In this document: positions 18,411-26,429 of the stretch, piece after piece | How positions within the stretch are numbered: position 1 is the first letter of the stretch | How the letters are laid out: each line of letters opens with the position of its first letter | From: Caballeronia udeis | GTDB taxonomy: Bacteria > Pseudomonadota > Gammaproteobacteria > Burkholderiales > Burkholderiaceae | Reading direction: 5' to 3' | NCBI RefSeq assembly: GCF_001544555.2 | Contig: NZ_FCOK02000012.1 | Location: 62,001-126,000 of the forward strand | DNA length: 64,000 nt | Translations under genes and position numbers: made by a program | Notes under the pieces: generated by a model | Told to the model about the DNA's origin: nothing | The model's input: the letters and a program-made list of their open reading frames with translations, nothing else | The model's database searches: none

Positions 18411-18812
18411 TTATGCGTTTAGCCAGTTTTCAACTTTAACCCCAGGATAGTGCGCGAAGTTGCGTTCGTTGTTGGTAACCAGAGTTACGTCTAACGCACG
18501 GGCATGCGCCGCGATCAGCTTGTCGAGATGATCTTTTTTCCGTTCGCGTGTGGCTTCCCGGATAGGGCCGTAGGCGGTCGCTGCTGCAGCGTCGAACGGC
18601 ATCACTCGAATGTCTTGTGTCAGCGCCGCAAGATTGCGCTTTTCGCGCTTTGGATTAGCTGAAATCGCCACACCGTATTCGAGTTCGGCAAACGTGATAG
18701 CAGACATGACCACGTCGCCGAAATAACATTTTGCAAAACGACGAGCAACTTGCTCGGGTTGGTTCTTCATCAGATAAAGGCAAATATTGGTGTCGAGCAT
18801 ATAAAGCGGCAT
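18411..18812 (-). CDS. vapC: VapC-type toxin, PIN-domain ribonuclease
   Basis: 133 residues with a complete PIN fold. The acidic residues are in YMLDTNICLYLM (Asp7), FAELEYGV, and KDHLDKLIAAHA, followed by LVTNNERNF. VapC toxins cut specific RNAs, often initiator tRNA or rRNA loops. Its start shares one base with the vapB stop, the usual arrangement. The antitoxin is immediately upstream, so the module looks intact. Confidence 0.95.
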   Translation of the reverse strand: MPLYMLDTNICLYLMKNQPEQVARRFAKCYFGDVVMSAITFAELEYGVAISANPKREKRNLAALTQDIRVMPFDAAAATAYGPIREATRERKKDHLDKLIAAHARALDVTLVTNNERNFAHYPGVKVENWLNA

Positions 18813-19057
18813 TACAAATCCTCGCGGTCCCTCTGCTCGTGTTCATCACGACCGTCTACTGTGAAATCCGGCCCGAATTTCGCAAAGGTTTTCAGCACGC
18901 CCGCCAGAGATCGACGTATCGGCCGAATCCTCAATTCGTCACCGACACGTTCGATATCAACCTCCATGTCCATACGGTCGAAAGCCAGTTCTGCTGGAAT
19001 GCGCACGGCCTGCGAATTTCCATTGCGGAAAACCTTGGTAGTGGGCATAACGGACAT
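18812..19057 (-). CDS. vapB: VapB-type antitoxin (AbrB/SpoVT fold)
   Basis: 81 residues. The N-terminus carries the swapped-hairpin DNA-binding pattern TTKVFRNGNSQAVRIPAEL, and the C-terminal half would wrap the VapC toxin. It starts MSVMPTTK; the second Met (codon 4) is a possible start. The promoter just upstream contains an inverted repeat overlapping the -10 box, consistent with autorepression by the VapBC complex. Confidence 0.93.
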   Translation of the reverse strand: MSVMPTTKVFRNGNSQAVRIPAELAFDRMDMEVDIERVGDELRIRPIRRSLAGVLKTFAKFGPDFTVDGRDEHEQRDREDL

Positions 19058-19065
19058 CCTTGTGT

Positions 19066-19107
19066 GTACATTGGATGTACTATAGACGCAAAAGCCTTCA
19101 ATGTAAA
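19066..19107 (-). promoter_or_regulatory. vapBC promoter with overlapping operator
   Basis: On the minus strand TTTACA (19102-19107), a 17-bp spacer and TATAGT (19079-19084) form a good sigma-70 promoter. The inverted repeat GTACAT-TGG-ATGTAC (19066-19080) overlaps the -10 box, where VapBC binding would block transcription. Confidence 0.7.
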
Positions 19108-19135
19108 TACACGTGTGTACAACATCTCCTCAGGT

Positions 19136-20167
19136 TTATGCTTCCCCGGACACCCGCACCAGCACCTTGCCGAAATTACGGCCATCGATCATGTCGAGGA
19201 ACGCCTGCGGCGCGTTCTCCAGGCCCACGGTGACATCCTCCAGGTGCTTCACCTGACCCGCACGCAAAAACCCGCCGACGTCACGCAGGAAAGCGTCGCG
19301 ATACTCAGGCAAAAACTCATAGTTGATATAACCGCGCACCGTCAGGCTGCGCGTAAGAATCGCGCGCATGGTCGCAGCGAGGCCATCGTCGGCATCAGCA
19401 TTTTTACCCGACGTCTGCGCCATCAATCCGCAGACGGGAACGCGGCCGTACTGATTGAGCAAAGGCAGCACAGCCTTCCACACCGCGCCGCCAATGTTCT
19501 CGAAATAGACGTCGATACCTTTGGGACACGCGTTCGCCAACTGATCGGCGAAGTCGGGCGCGCGATGGTCAATGGCGGCATCGAAGCCAAGTTCGTCCAC
19601 CACATAAGCGCACTTCTTCGCACCGCCGGCAATGCCCACCACGCGCGCTCCCGCGATCTTGGCGAGCTGACCGACGAGCGAGCCCACGGGGCCGCTCGCC
19701 GCACCGACCACGACCGTCTCGCCTTGCTTCGGTTTGCCGATCGCCGCCATGCCGGAATAAGCCGTAAAGCCCGGCATGCCGAGCACCCCCAGATAAGCGC
19801 GCGTGGCAATACCGTCTGCGGATAGCGGGCTCAGGTCGCTGGCATTCGCCGCGGCGTGGCTGACCCATCCCGCGTTCACGAGCACCTGGGCGCCGGCCGG
19901 GAGTGTTGTGTTGTTCGATTCGATTACGGTCGCCACGCCCTCGCCGGGCATCGGCTCTCCGATCTGCGCGGGTTTCGCGTACGAACGCGCGTCATTCATG
20001 CGGCCACGCATGTACGGATCGAGTGACAGGTAGTCGACGCGCAACAAGACCTGCCCTTCCCCGGGCACCGGCATGGGCACGTCTTCAAGGCGAAAATCAG
20101 AGAGCGCGGCGCGGCCGCCGGTGGGACGCGAGGCCAACACGATTTGTCGAGCGGTAGCTGAGGTCAT
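19136..20167 (-). CDS. NADPH-dependent medium-chain reductase (CurA-like)
   Basis: 343 residues of the MDR superfamily, leukotriene B4 dehydrogenase/CurA branch, which reduces alkenal or enone double bonds with NADPH. The N-terminal half has YLSLDPYMRGRM and the nucleotide-binding region reads VVGAASGPVGSLVGQLAKIAG with GIAGGAKKC after it. The zinc-binding cysteines of alcohol dehydrogenases are absent, as expected for this branch. It is cytosolic and unlinked to its neighbours. Confidence 0.9.
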   Translation of the reverse strand: MTSATARQIVLASRPTGGRAALSDFRLEDVPMPVPGEGQVLLRVDYLSLDPYMRGRMNDARSYAKPAQIGEPMPGEGVATVIESNNTTLPAGAQVLVNAGWVSHAAANASDLSPLSADGIATRAYLGVLGMPGFTAYSGMAAIGKPKQGETVVVGAASGPVGSLVGQLAKIAGARVVGIAGGAKKCAYVVDELGFDAAIDHRAPDFADQLANACPKGIDVYFENIGGAVWKAVLPLLNQYGRVPVCGLMAQTSGKNADADDGLAATMRAILTRSLTVRGYINYEFLPEYRDAFLRDVGGFLRAGQVKHLEDVTVGLENAPQAFLDMIDGRNFGKVLVRVSGEA

Positions 20168-20277
20168 GTGGTTTCTCCAGGATTCATCGTGGGGAAACTG
20201 AGCATATACGTGCTTGCGAAATCGCGCTTTGCCGTCCGGTCAGACGCGGGTGATTCCGCTTGATTCGCTTGATTCGC

Positions 20278-21225
20278 CTACGTCAGCGACGCGATGAGAG
20301 CATCGATTTCCGCGGTATCCGGCGACGTCGCAGGCCCGTAGCGCGTCACGGCAATCGCCGCCGCCGCGTTCGCGCGACGAGCCGCCGTTCGTGCGTCGGC
20401 GCCGGTCGCAAGGGCGGCCAGGAATACGCCGGCGTGAGCATCGCCGGCACCATTGCTGTCGACTGCTTTTACCGCGAAACCCGGCACACGGTCGCGTGTT
20501 CCGCCCACGCGCAGATGACAACCGGATGCGCTATCGCGCACGATGGCAAGTGCGCCGGTTCTCAATCGCGCGATGATCGAGTCGAACGCTGCGTCGAAAT
20601 TGTCGGTATTGGCGAAACGTAACGCTTCCACACGGTTGCTCGTCCAGATCGATACAACGGCCAGCATGCGCGCGAGCAACGTTGCGTCGATAGCATCGAC
20701 AAGCGGTCCCGGATCAAAGGCCACGCGCGTTCCGGAAGGCAGATGTTCAAGCCAGTCGACGAGCACCGCCCCCTTCTCCGGAAGCATCAGGCTATACCCG
20801 CTTACATAGACAATGTCTTTCGCGTTCAGCGAGAGAGCGTCAAGTACGTGCCGCTCGAGCACGCTTTCCGCGCCCATGTACGAGACGAACGTGCGCTCGG
20901 CGGAAGCATCGACCATGGCGACGCACAAGCCGGTGTCCCGGTCCGCCACTTCCGGCCCCGCTATCTCCACGCCTTCCTGCGTCAACGTCTCGCGCACCAT
21001 GTCGCCGAAACGCCCATGCCCATGACCGCCCGGATACACCACGCGCATGCCGCTGCGCCGTGCCGCCGCCATCACGTTGAAACCGCCGCCTACCTGGAAG
21101 CTTGCGTTGTGTGCGAGCGCGTCGCCGCCGGGCGGGGGCAGCGTATCGATCTGCATGACCAGGTCGACAATCACCTGCCCCGTATGAATCAATCTTGCTG
21201 CCTGCTGTGAGTCTCTTTGCGTCAT
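20278..21225 (-). CDS. PfkB family sugar/nucleoside kinase (YegV-like)
   Basis: About 315 residues. It shows the PfkB signature 1 region FQVGGGFNVMAAARRSG and signature 2 as DSNGAGDAHAGVFLAAL, in which the catalytic Asp of GAGD is kept and the usual DTxGAGD becomes DSNGAGD. The ATG at 21225 overlaps the permease stop (ATGA), so this start is preferred. Last gene of the operon regulator-glycohydrolase-permease-kinase, matching E. coli yegV. It probably phosphorylates ribose or a nucleoside released by the pathway. Confidence 0.9.
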   Translation of the reverse strand: MTQRDSQQAARLIHTGQVIVDLVMQIDTLPPPGGDALAHNASFQVGGGFNVMAAARRSGMRVVYPGGHGHGRFGDMVRETLTQEGVEIAGPEVADRDTGLCVAMVDASAERTFVSYMGAESVLERHVLDALSLNAKDIVYVSGYSLMLPEKGAVLVDWLEHLPSGTRVAFDPGPLVDAIDATLLARMLAVVSIWTSNRVEALRFANTDNFDAAFDSIIARLRTGALAIVRDSASGCHLRVGGTRDRVPGFAVKAVDSNGAGDAHAGVFLAALATGADARTAARRANAAAAIAVTRYGPATSPDTAEIDALIASLT

Positions 21226-22661
21226 GCTGTCTTCCAACGTTTAGCCGTACCGCGTGCCCCGCCCAATATTGCGTACACGCCTGCTGCCACGACGAACGTC
21301 ACGATCCATCCAAGGCCATTGTGTCCTAACCAGGAGTCCGCGAATATGCCGTGGATTGCGCCCGTGGAGAGGAAGCAAAAACCGAGCACGATCGCCAGCG
21401 CCCACGCGCCGAATGGCCGCCATTCAATGCCGCCTTTGTACCAGTACGCGCTGCGCGGGGAGACATCGAGCAAGTCGGCCGGGGAATATTCCTGGCGATG
21501 AATCAGATCCACCACGAAGATACCAACCCACGCCGTGATAGGCACCGCCAGCAGCGAAATGAAGCCAATGAACGGACCGTAGAAGCTGCCGGCGATCAAC
21601 ATGAAGTAGATCGAGCCCGTAAAGATCACCACGACGTCGACCACCACCGCCTGCACCCGCTTCACCTTCAGGCCAAGCGTGAGTGTCGTCAAACCAGCCG
21701 AATACACGGACAGGTAGTTGGACAGCAGCAAACCGCCGAACGCTGTGATCAGGTACGGAATAGCCATCCACGTAGGCAGCATTTCGCGGATCGCGGCGAT
21801 CGGGTCCGTGGCCGACGCGAGATGATCGTTGCCAACCGAGAGCAGCGCGCCAAGCGTGACGAGAAGAATCAGCGGAATGCCCGCGCCAAAGGCAGCGGAT
21901 GCGACCAGCGCCGGCCCCTTGACCGTAGGCGCCTGATACCGCGACATGTCGGCGCCTGCGTTAGCCCAGCCAATCCCCGTCCCCGCTGCGATCGTGCCAA
22001 TGCCGATGATGACGGCGCTCAACGGCGCAGGCGCCGTGTTGAAAACCGCATGCCAGTCAATCTTCATCGCGAGAAAACCGGCCACCAGCAGGTTGAGCAC
22101 GCCGAAGACATAGGTGGACCATTTCTGGATCACGAGCAGCGTAGCGTGGCCGAGTCCCGACACGATCAACGTCAGCACCACGAACACGGCGATGAACACA
22201 AGCGTCAGCACCGGCGCGTTCCTGGCTTCCGCGGGCGTGCCGAACACAATGGTTGCGAGCGACAGCAGCACGTACGCGGCCGTGGTCGTGTTGACGGTCT
22301 CCCAGCCGAGCCGCGACAGCAGCGAGACGATGGTCGGCCCAATGTTGCCGCGTACGCCGAAGATCGCACGCGACAACGTGAGACTCGGCGCATGCCCGCG
22401 CCGCCCGGCGATCGAGATCACGCCGACGATCGCAAACGATCCCGCCGCGCCGATTACGGCGACAAGCGCCGCCTGCCAGAACGCGAGATGCTGGAAAGCC
22501 ACCAGCGTCGCGCCGAGCGGCAATCCGAGGATGCTGATGTTGGCGGCGAACCAGACCCAGAAAAGCTGCAGCGGATGCCCATGACATTCGCCTTCCGGTA
22601 CAGGTTCGATACCACGCGTCTCGACTCGGCGAGCGCTGTTTGACGTGCGTGACGAAGCCAT
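21222..22661 (-). CDS. NCS1 family cytosine/purine/nucleoside permease
   Basis: 479 residues with about 12 membrane segments. NCS1 hallmarks are PLQLFWVWFAANISILGLPLGA near the N-terminus, WANAGADMSRYQ in the middle (substrate-site region) and NYLSVYSAG. It imports a nucleobase, nucleoside or related compound with cation symport. In the E. coli yeg operon the transporter YegT is an NHS-type MFS protein, so this is a different transporter class in the same slot. Overlaps the kinase gene by 4 bp. Confidence 0.92.
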   Translation of the reverse strand: MASSRTSNSARRVETRGIEPVPEGECHGHPLQLFWVWFAANISILGLPLGATLVAFQHLAFWQAALVAVIGAAGSFAIVGVISIAGRRGHAPSLTLSRAIFGVRGNIGPTIVSLLSRLGWETVNTTTAAYVLLSLATIVFGTPAEARNAPVLTLVFIAVFVVLTLIVSGLGHATLLVIQKWSTYVFGVLNLLVAGFLAMKIDWHAVFNTAPAPLSAVIIGIGTIAAGTGIGWANAGADMSRYQAPTVKGPALVASAAFGAGIPLILLVTLGALLSVGNDHLASATDPIAAIREMLPTWMAIPYLITAFGGLLLSNYLSVYSAGLTTLTLGLKVKRVQAVVVDVVVIFTGSIYFMLIAGSFYGPFIGFISLLAVPITAWVGIFVVDLIHRQEYSPADLLDVSPRSAYWYKGGIEWRPFGAWALAIVLGFCFLSTGAIHGIFADSWLGHNGLGWIVTFVVAAGVYAILGGARGTAKRWKTA

Positions 22662-22731
22662 CTGAGTCCGATCTCCAGATTAAGGGGTGCTACGGGGTAC
22701 TGCGGAAAATGCGGAAAATACGTTAAGCGCG

Positions 22732-23769
22732 TCAGGAAGCGGCGGCGCGCAGTCCAAGCAAACGGTCGAGCAGCGGCTCGAGATCAAGCGAATTCACGCG
22801 CCGAATGGTCTCGACGGCGCCGGCCGGCAGCGCGTCATAACCCGCGCACGCGCCGAGGATCGCGCCGAGCATGGCGGCGATCGTGTCGGTGTCCCCGCCC
22901 AGGCTTGCTGCAGCCCCCAGGGCGGCTTCGATCGAGCTGCCTCGACCATGCAGATCGAAAGCCAGCGCGAAGGTCGCCACGACCGATTCCTGCGATGCCA
23001 CCGACGTACCGATCACGTCGTAGATCGTGTCCGCCACCTCGTGCCCGGCGCAGTTGCGCATCAGTTCGCGTGCATGGCGGATGCGCGGCGCAATGCGGCC
23101 GCCCGCGACCCAGAACCCGCGGCTTTCGGCGGTCTCGGCCATCGCAATACCAGCTTCCAGCGCTTCAATCAGGCTCGCGCCGTTCAATCCGGCCGATACC
23201 GCTGCCGCCACCGCCGCCGCGCTCGAAATCCCGAGCGTGGTGTTATGCGTCACGACACACGACTGCACTACGGCATCGATAAACACATCGCGGCGGCGCA
23301 GGTCGAATGCAATCCCGACCGGCGTCACGCGCATGGCCGCGCCGTTGGTCGTACCGAAACGGCCTGTGCGCAGCGGGTCTTCACCGGCGGCAATGCGCTC
23401 GATTGCCTGTTTCGTCGAGGGTCCGAGCAAGTCGAGCGAACCGCGCGCCTTCATGGACGCTTCCCATTCGATCAACGCATGCGCAAACGCCATTGGCTCG
23501 ATCTTGCCGTGGCCGTCGGCGAGCAGATGCGCAACGAGGACCGCCTGTTCCGTGTCGTCGGTGATGGAGCCAGCCCGGAGACCCGGCGCGATTGGTTGAT
23601 CCGGAAATGCGTTTTCCAGCTTCTCGATCCGTCCGAACTGTTCGACGATGCGCTCGCGGCTAAGTGACTGGGTCGGCATGCCGAACGCGTCGCCGAGTGC
23701 AAGACCGTAGAAGGCGCCGCGTGCGCGATCCGCCAGCGTGGGGTGATTCGAAAGCAAAGACGAAGACAT
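22732..23769 (-). CDS. ADP-ribosylglycohydrolase family protein (YegU-like)
   Basis: 345 residues from ATG 23769, which overlaps the GntR stop by one base; the longer open frame upstream is not conserved. It has the DraG/ARH metal motifs GALYGLALGD-like (GAFYGLALGDAFGMP), GSITDDTEQA, and SLGGDTDTIAAMLGAILGA, which bind the two Mg ions. Family members cleave N- or O-glycosidic ADP-ribose bonds; in this operon a nucleoside-like substrate is equally possible. Confidence 0.93.
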   Translation of the reverse strand: MSSSLLSNHPTLADRARGAFYGLALGDAFGMPTQSLSRERIVEQFGRIEKLENAFPDQPIAPGLRAGSITDDTEQAVLVAHLLADGHGKIEPMAFAHALIEWEASMKARGSLDLLGPSTKQAIERIAAGEDPLRTGRFGTTNGAAMRVTPVGIAFDLRRRDVFIDAVVQSCVVTHNTTLGISSAAAVAAAVSAGLNGASLIEALEAGIAMAETAESRGFWVAGGRIAPRIRHARELMRNCAGHEVADTIYDVIGTSVASQESVVATFALAFDLHGRGSSIEAALGAAASLGGDTDTIAAMLGAILGACAGYDALPAGAVETIRRVNSLDLEPLLDRLLGLRAAAS

Positions 23770-24503
23770 CAGAATTCCAGGTGTAGTGCAAAAAAAGCCG
23801 GGTCCAGCAAGCTCACGACGTACTCGATAATCCGCTCCTCCCGGTCCCGCGTGAGCCGCCGGGAACGCAGGAACGAGGTGCCGGCGCGACGCTTGAGCAG
23901 GCGTGCATCGGCAGCTTCCAGGCCGACCACTTCGGCCCATTGCTCACCGTGATGCGGCACCATGCCGTGCTCGATCAGCGTCCGGTTCAGCGAGCCGCCT
24001 ACGAGCCCTTCCAGCGGCAACGCGGCGAGGTCGTCGCTGAACGGCAAGCGGCTGCGTTCAAGCGAAATGCATTGTGCTTCGGCGTCAGCGCCGATCACGC
24101 GCATCCGGTCGATCGCCACGAACGTCGCGCGCTCAAGCTTCAATTCTTGCGCAAGCGTCTCGTCTTCAACCAGCGCAATCTGCAGCAAACGGGTCTGCGC
24201 GTGGCCACCCACTTTTTCTATGGCCGTGGTCCAGCCGAGCGTCCCGTCAATCGCCTTGCCGTTGAACGTCACAAACGAGCCGATACCACCCTTGCGCGTG
24301 ATCAAGCCGCCGCTGGTGAGCAGGTCGAGCCCCTTGCGAACCGTGTTACGGCTGACCGCGAAACGCTCGACCAGCTCGTTCTCGCTTTCCAGTTGCTGCC
24401 CGAACGGCAGACGCCCGGTGAGGATCTCCTGCTCGATCGTGGCGGCAACCATATGTGCCTTCGAGCGCCCGACCTCTGCGGTTTTTACTGCTCGTTTAAC
24501 CAT
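23769..24503 (-). CDS. GntR/HutC family regulator (YegW-like)
   Basis: 244 residues from ATG 24503, with AGGAG eight bases upstream; the open frame runs further but without conservation. The N-terminal GntR winged helix (ENELVERFAVSRNTVRKGLDLLTSGGLITRKGGIGSFV) precedes a UTRA ligand domain with SLERSRLPFSDDLA and REERIIEYVVSLLDP. It is the first gene of the operon and probably represses it until a nucleoside or sugar phosphate binds. Confidence 0.92.
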   Translation of the reverse strand: MVKRAVKTAEVGRSKAHMVAATIEQEILTGRLPFGQQLESENELVERFAVSRNTVRKGLDLLTSGGLITRKGGIGSFVTFNGKAIDGTLGWTTAIEKVGGHAQTRLLQIALVEDETLAQELKLERATFVAIDRMRVIGADAEAQCISLERSRLPFSDDLAALPLEGLVGGSLNRTLIEHGMVPHHGEQWAEVVGLEAADARLLKRRAGTSFLRSRRLTRDREERIIEYVVSLLDPAFFALHLEF

Positions 24504-24558
24504 GCTGCGACTCCTGTGCCGATGAGAATTGGAAGGTCCAGTCTCTGCAAAAGCACAA

Positions 24559-24570
24559 GTATGCACATGT
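24559..24570. promoter_or_regulatory. possible secondary GntR site
   Basis: GTATGCACATGT shares the ACATGT core with the palindrome at 24667-24686 and lies 56 bp upstream of the GntR start. Weak alone; supported by the shared core. Confidence 0.3.
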
Positions 24571-24666
24571 TTTTCGAAAAAGCGATGCACGAAACCTCAC
24601 TGAAAGCTTCGGGCGCCTGCACGGCCTCAACCCTGGCTGCTTGTTCCTTTTATGAACCTTTAAAAA

Positions 24667-24686
24667 GTACATGTAGGAACATGTAC
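24667..24686. promoter_or_regulatory. perfect palindrome, likely GntR operator
   Basis: GTACATGTAGGAACATGTAC is an inverted repeat with 8-bp arms around AGGA, about 165 bp upstream of the GntR start. The dyad size fits GntR/HutC operators. Binding by this regulator is inference. Confidence 0.5.
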
Positions 24687-24784
24687 AGAATTTAAGGCGT
24701 CATATTGCTATGGTCAAGCGGGAATTGATGAGGGGAAACCCTTGGGGACGGGGCGAGGCAAGGCACAGGGCGGGCGGGTTGTGA

Positions 24785-24818
24785 GGAAAGAGCCGGTCGC
24801 GGCTCTTTCCTTTTTCTT
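24785..24818. terminator. terminator hairpin between thrS and the yeg-like operon
   Basis: GGAAAGAGCCG, loop GTCG, then CGGCTCTTTCC form a perfect 11-bp stem. On the plus strand it is followed by TTTTTC; on the minus strand it lies just beyond the thrS stop, whose transcript it could also end. Confidence 0.6.
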
Positions 24819-24838
24819 GCGGCTCTTTCCTTTTTCTT
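24799..24838. repeat. tandem 20-bp direct repeat next to thrS stop
   Basis: The unit GCGGCTCTTTCCTTTTTCTT occurs twice head to tail at 24799-24818 and 24819-24838 with no mismatch. It duplicates half of the adjoining terminator stem plus its T-run, so it looks like a slippage duplication. Confidence 0.85.
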
Positions 24839-24839
24839 A

Positions 24840-26072
24840 TTACCGGGCTTTAGCGGGCGTGCGCCCCCTCTCACGCAAGTGTGCAACGCCCTCGTGTATC
24901 GGGAAGGTGTCTTGCGTCCCGTCCCGAAACCGCAAGGACACCGTCTCGTCACGCTGGTCGCGCGCGCCCACCGTGATAAATACGGGGATCCGCTGTTCGC
25001 GTGCATCGACGATCTTTCGTTCAAGCCGTTCAGGCCTGTCGTCGAACACCGCCCTTAGCCCCGCTTCATCCAGCAGGTCCATCACGCGTTGTCCATAAGC
25101 CGCGCTGGCATCCGATACCGTTGCGACCGTCACCTGATCCGGCGCAAGCCACAGGGGCAGCCAACCTTCATGATGTTCGAGGAGCATCGCGATAAACCGT
25201 TCCATGCTGCCAAGGACCGCGTGGTGAATCATCACTGGCCGCACATGCTCGTTCTCGAACGAAACGAAGCTTGCATCAAGACGATCCGGCAAGACGAAAT
25301 CAAGCTGGATCGTCCCGCACTGCCAGCTACGGTCGCGGCTATCCGTGAGATGGAATTCAAGCTTCGGGCCGTAGAAAGCCCCTTCCCCCGGACGTACATC
25401 GAACGTCAGGCCGGCGGAAACCGCGGCCTTCGCAAGCGCCTCTTCCGCGCGATCCCAGACGGCGTCGTCGCCAGCTCGCTGCTCCGGACGCGTAGCCAGT
25501 TGCACACGGAACGTCGAGAAGCCAAGGTCGGCATAGACCACGCGAAGCAAGTCGCAAAACTGCCCTAACTCGGCCTTCACCTGATCTTCCGTGCAGAAGA
25601 CATGAGCGTCGTCTTGCGTGAAAGCGCGCGTGCGTTTCAATCCTTCGAGTGACCCGGAAGGTTCGTCGCGATGGCACGCGCCAAACTCGCTGTATCGGAT
25701 CGGCAAGTCCCGATAAGAACGAATCCGTTGATTGAAAATCTGCACATGACACGGACAACTCATGGGTTTCAGGCAATAAGGCTGGCTTTCATGAGCTTCG
25801 TCACGAGCCTCATCCTGACTGCCGTTCACCGAGTACATGGCAGCCTGAAATTTATCCCAATGTCCGCTGCGCTCCCAGAGCGAACGCGCCAGCAGTTGCG
25901 GCGTACGCACCTCGCGAAACCCCGCGCCGCGCATTCGACGCCGGATGTAATCCTCCACCACGCGATAAAGCTCCCACCCACGCGGATGCCAGAACACCAT
26001 TCCAGGTCCTTCGTCCTGCTGATGAAACAGGTTCAGCTTGTTGCCCAACTGCCGATGATCGATATTGCCCAC
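24840..26072 (-). CDS. thrS: short threonyl-tRNA synthetase lacking the editing domain
   Basis: 410 residues from the GTG at 26070-26072, which has GGAGAG upstream. Normal ThrRS is about 635. This protein has only the class II catalytic core (DHRQLGNKLNLFHQQDEGPGM, then GACHRDEPSGSLEG and TRAFTQDDAHVFC) and the anticodon-binding domain (about 305-410). The TGS and N2 editing domains are missing. The zinc-site region reads KPMSCPCHVQIF instead of the usual MNCPGH. It charges tRNA-Thr without its own proofreading for serine. It is probably a second ThrRS, preceded by a threonine-codon leader and attenuator. Confidence 0.9.
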   Translation of the reverse strand: MGNIDHRQLGNKLNLFHQQDEGPGMVFWHPRGWELYRVVEDYIRRRMRGAGFREVRTPQLLARSLWERSGHWDKFQAAMYSVNGSQDEARDEAHESQPYCLKPMSCPCHVQIFNQRIRSYRDLPIRYSEFGACHRDEPSGSLEGLKRTRAFTQDDAHVFCTEDQVKAELGQFCDLLRVVYADLGFSTFRVQLATRPEQRAGDDAVWDRAEEALAKAAVSAGLTFDVRPGEGAFYGPKLEFHLTDSRDRSWQCGTIQLDFVLPDRLDASFVSFENEHVRPVMIHHAVLGSMERFIAMLLEHHEGWLPLWLAPDQVTVATVSDASAAYGQRVMDLLDEAGLRAVFDDRPERLERKIVDAREQRIPVFITVGARDQRDETVSLRFRDGTQDTFPIHEGVAHLRERGRTPAKAR

Positions 26073-26127
26073 AATGCTCTCCGTTAAATTCAAGGGCCTT
26101 GACGGACAGGGAGAGCCGTAAACACAA

Positions 26128-26156
26128 AAGGCCCCGTCCGTTTCCGGCGGGGCCTT
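26128..26156 (-). terminator. attenuator (intrinsic terminator) in the thrS leader
   Basis: On the minus strand AAGGCCCCG, then CGG-AAA-CGG as inner stem, then CGGGGCCTT, followed by TTGTGTTT. It begins 22 bases after the leader-peptide stop and ends 55 bases before the thrS start, so read-through would be needed for thrS expression from the leader promoter. Confidence 0.8.
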
Positions 26157-26178
26157 CTGAAAAACGCACCTCGATACC

Positions 26179-26262
26179 TTATCGCGCACGGCCTCCAGAC
26201 GACCCGCCTGAGAAGGGGGTCGTGGTGGTGGCGGTGGTGAGGGCGAAGAAATGTGAGTTCAT
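26179..26262 (-). CDS. threonine-rich leader peptide of thrS
   Basis: A 27-codon frame starting MNSHFFALTTATTTTPFSGG and ending in TAA at 26179. Six of seven consecutive residues at positions 9-15 are Thr, the signature of an attenuation leader such as thrL. There is no ribosome site, and a promoter ends only 7 bases before the ATG, so translation may begin on a leaderless transcript. A GGCGGG just after the Thr codons can pair either with CCGCC inside them or with CCCGCC in the terminator arm, giving the expected switch. That folding is by eye. Confidence 0.8.
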   Translation of the reverse strand: MNSHFFALTTATTTTPFSGGSSGGRAR

Positions 26263-26269
26263 GCAGCAA

Positions 26270-26299
26270 ACAATAAAGGGCTTTAGGGCTCGCCGTCAA
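26270..26299 (-). promoter_or_regulatory. promoter of the thrS leader
   Basis: On the minus strand TTGACG (26294-26299), an 18-bp spacer and TATTGT (26270-26275). Transcription would start at or beside the leader ATG (26262), implying a leaderless mRNA. Confidence 0.55.
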
Positions 26300-26429
26300 T
26301 ATCGATATTGAAAAACAGTGAATTGCCAGTCGAGTGTTGTGCGGCAGACTGCGGGTCTCGGGTCACGCACCTTCATTGGTGGATCTCTAAGTAAAGTGCC
26401 GAGACCATGAAGTCGTCCGGCCTGGTTGA

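Noticed and set aside
21351..22643. 430-residue plus-strand open frame
   Set aside because: It is the antisense of the NCS1 permease gene. The product is Arg/His/Gln-rich with no domain, typical of a GC-rich shadow frame.
26090..26299. 69-residue minus-strand frame overlapping the thrS leader
   Set aside because: Different frame from the Thr-rich leader, runs through the terminator hairpin, and has no ribosome site or motif.
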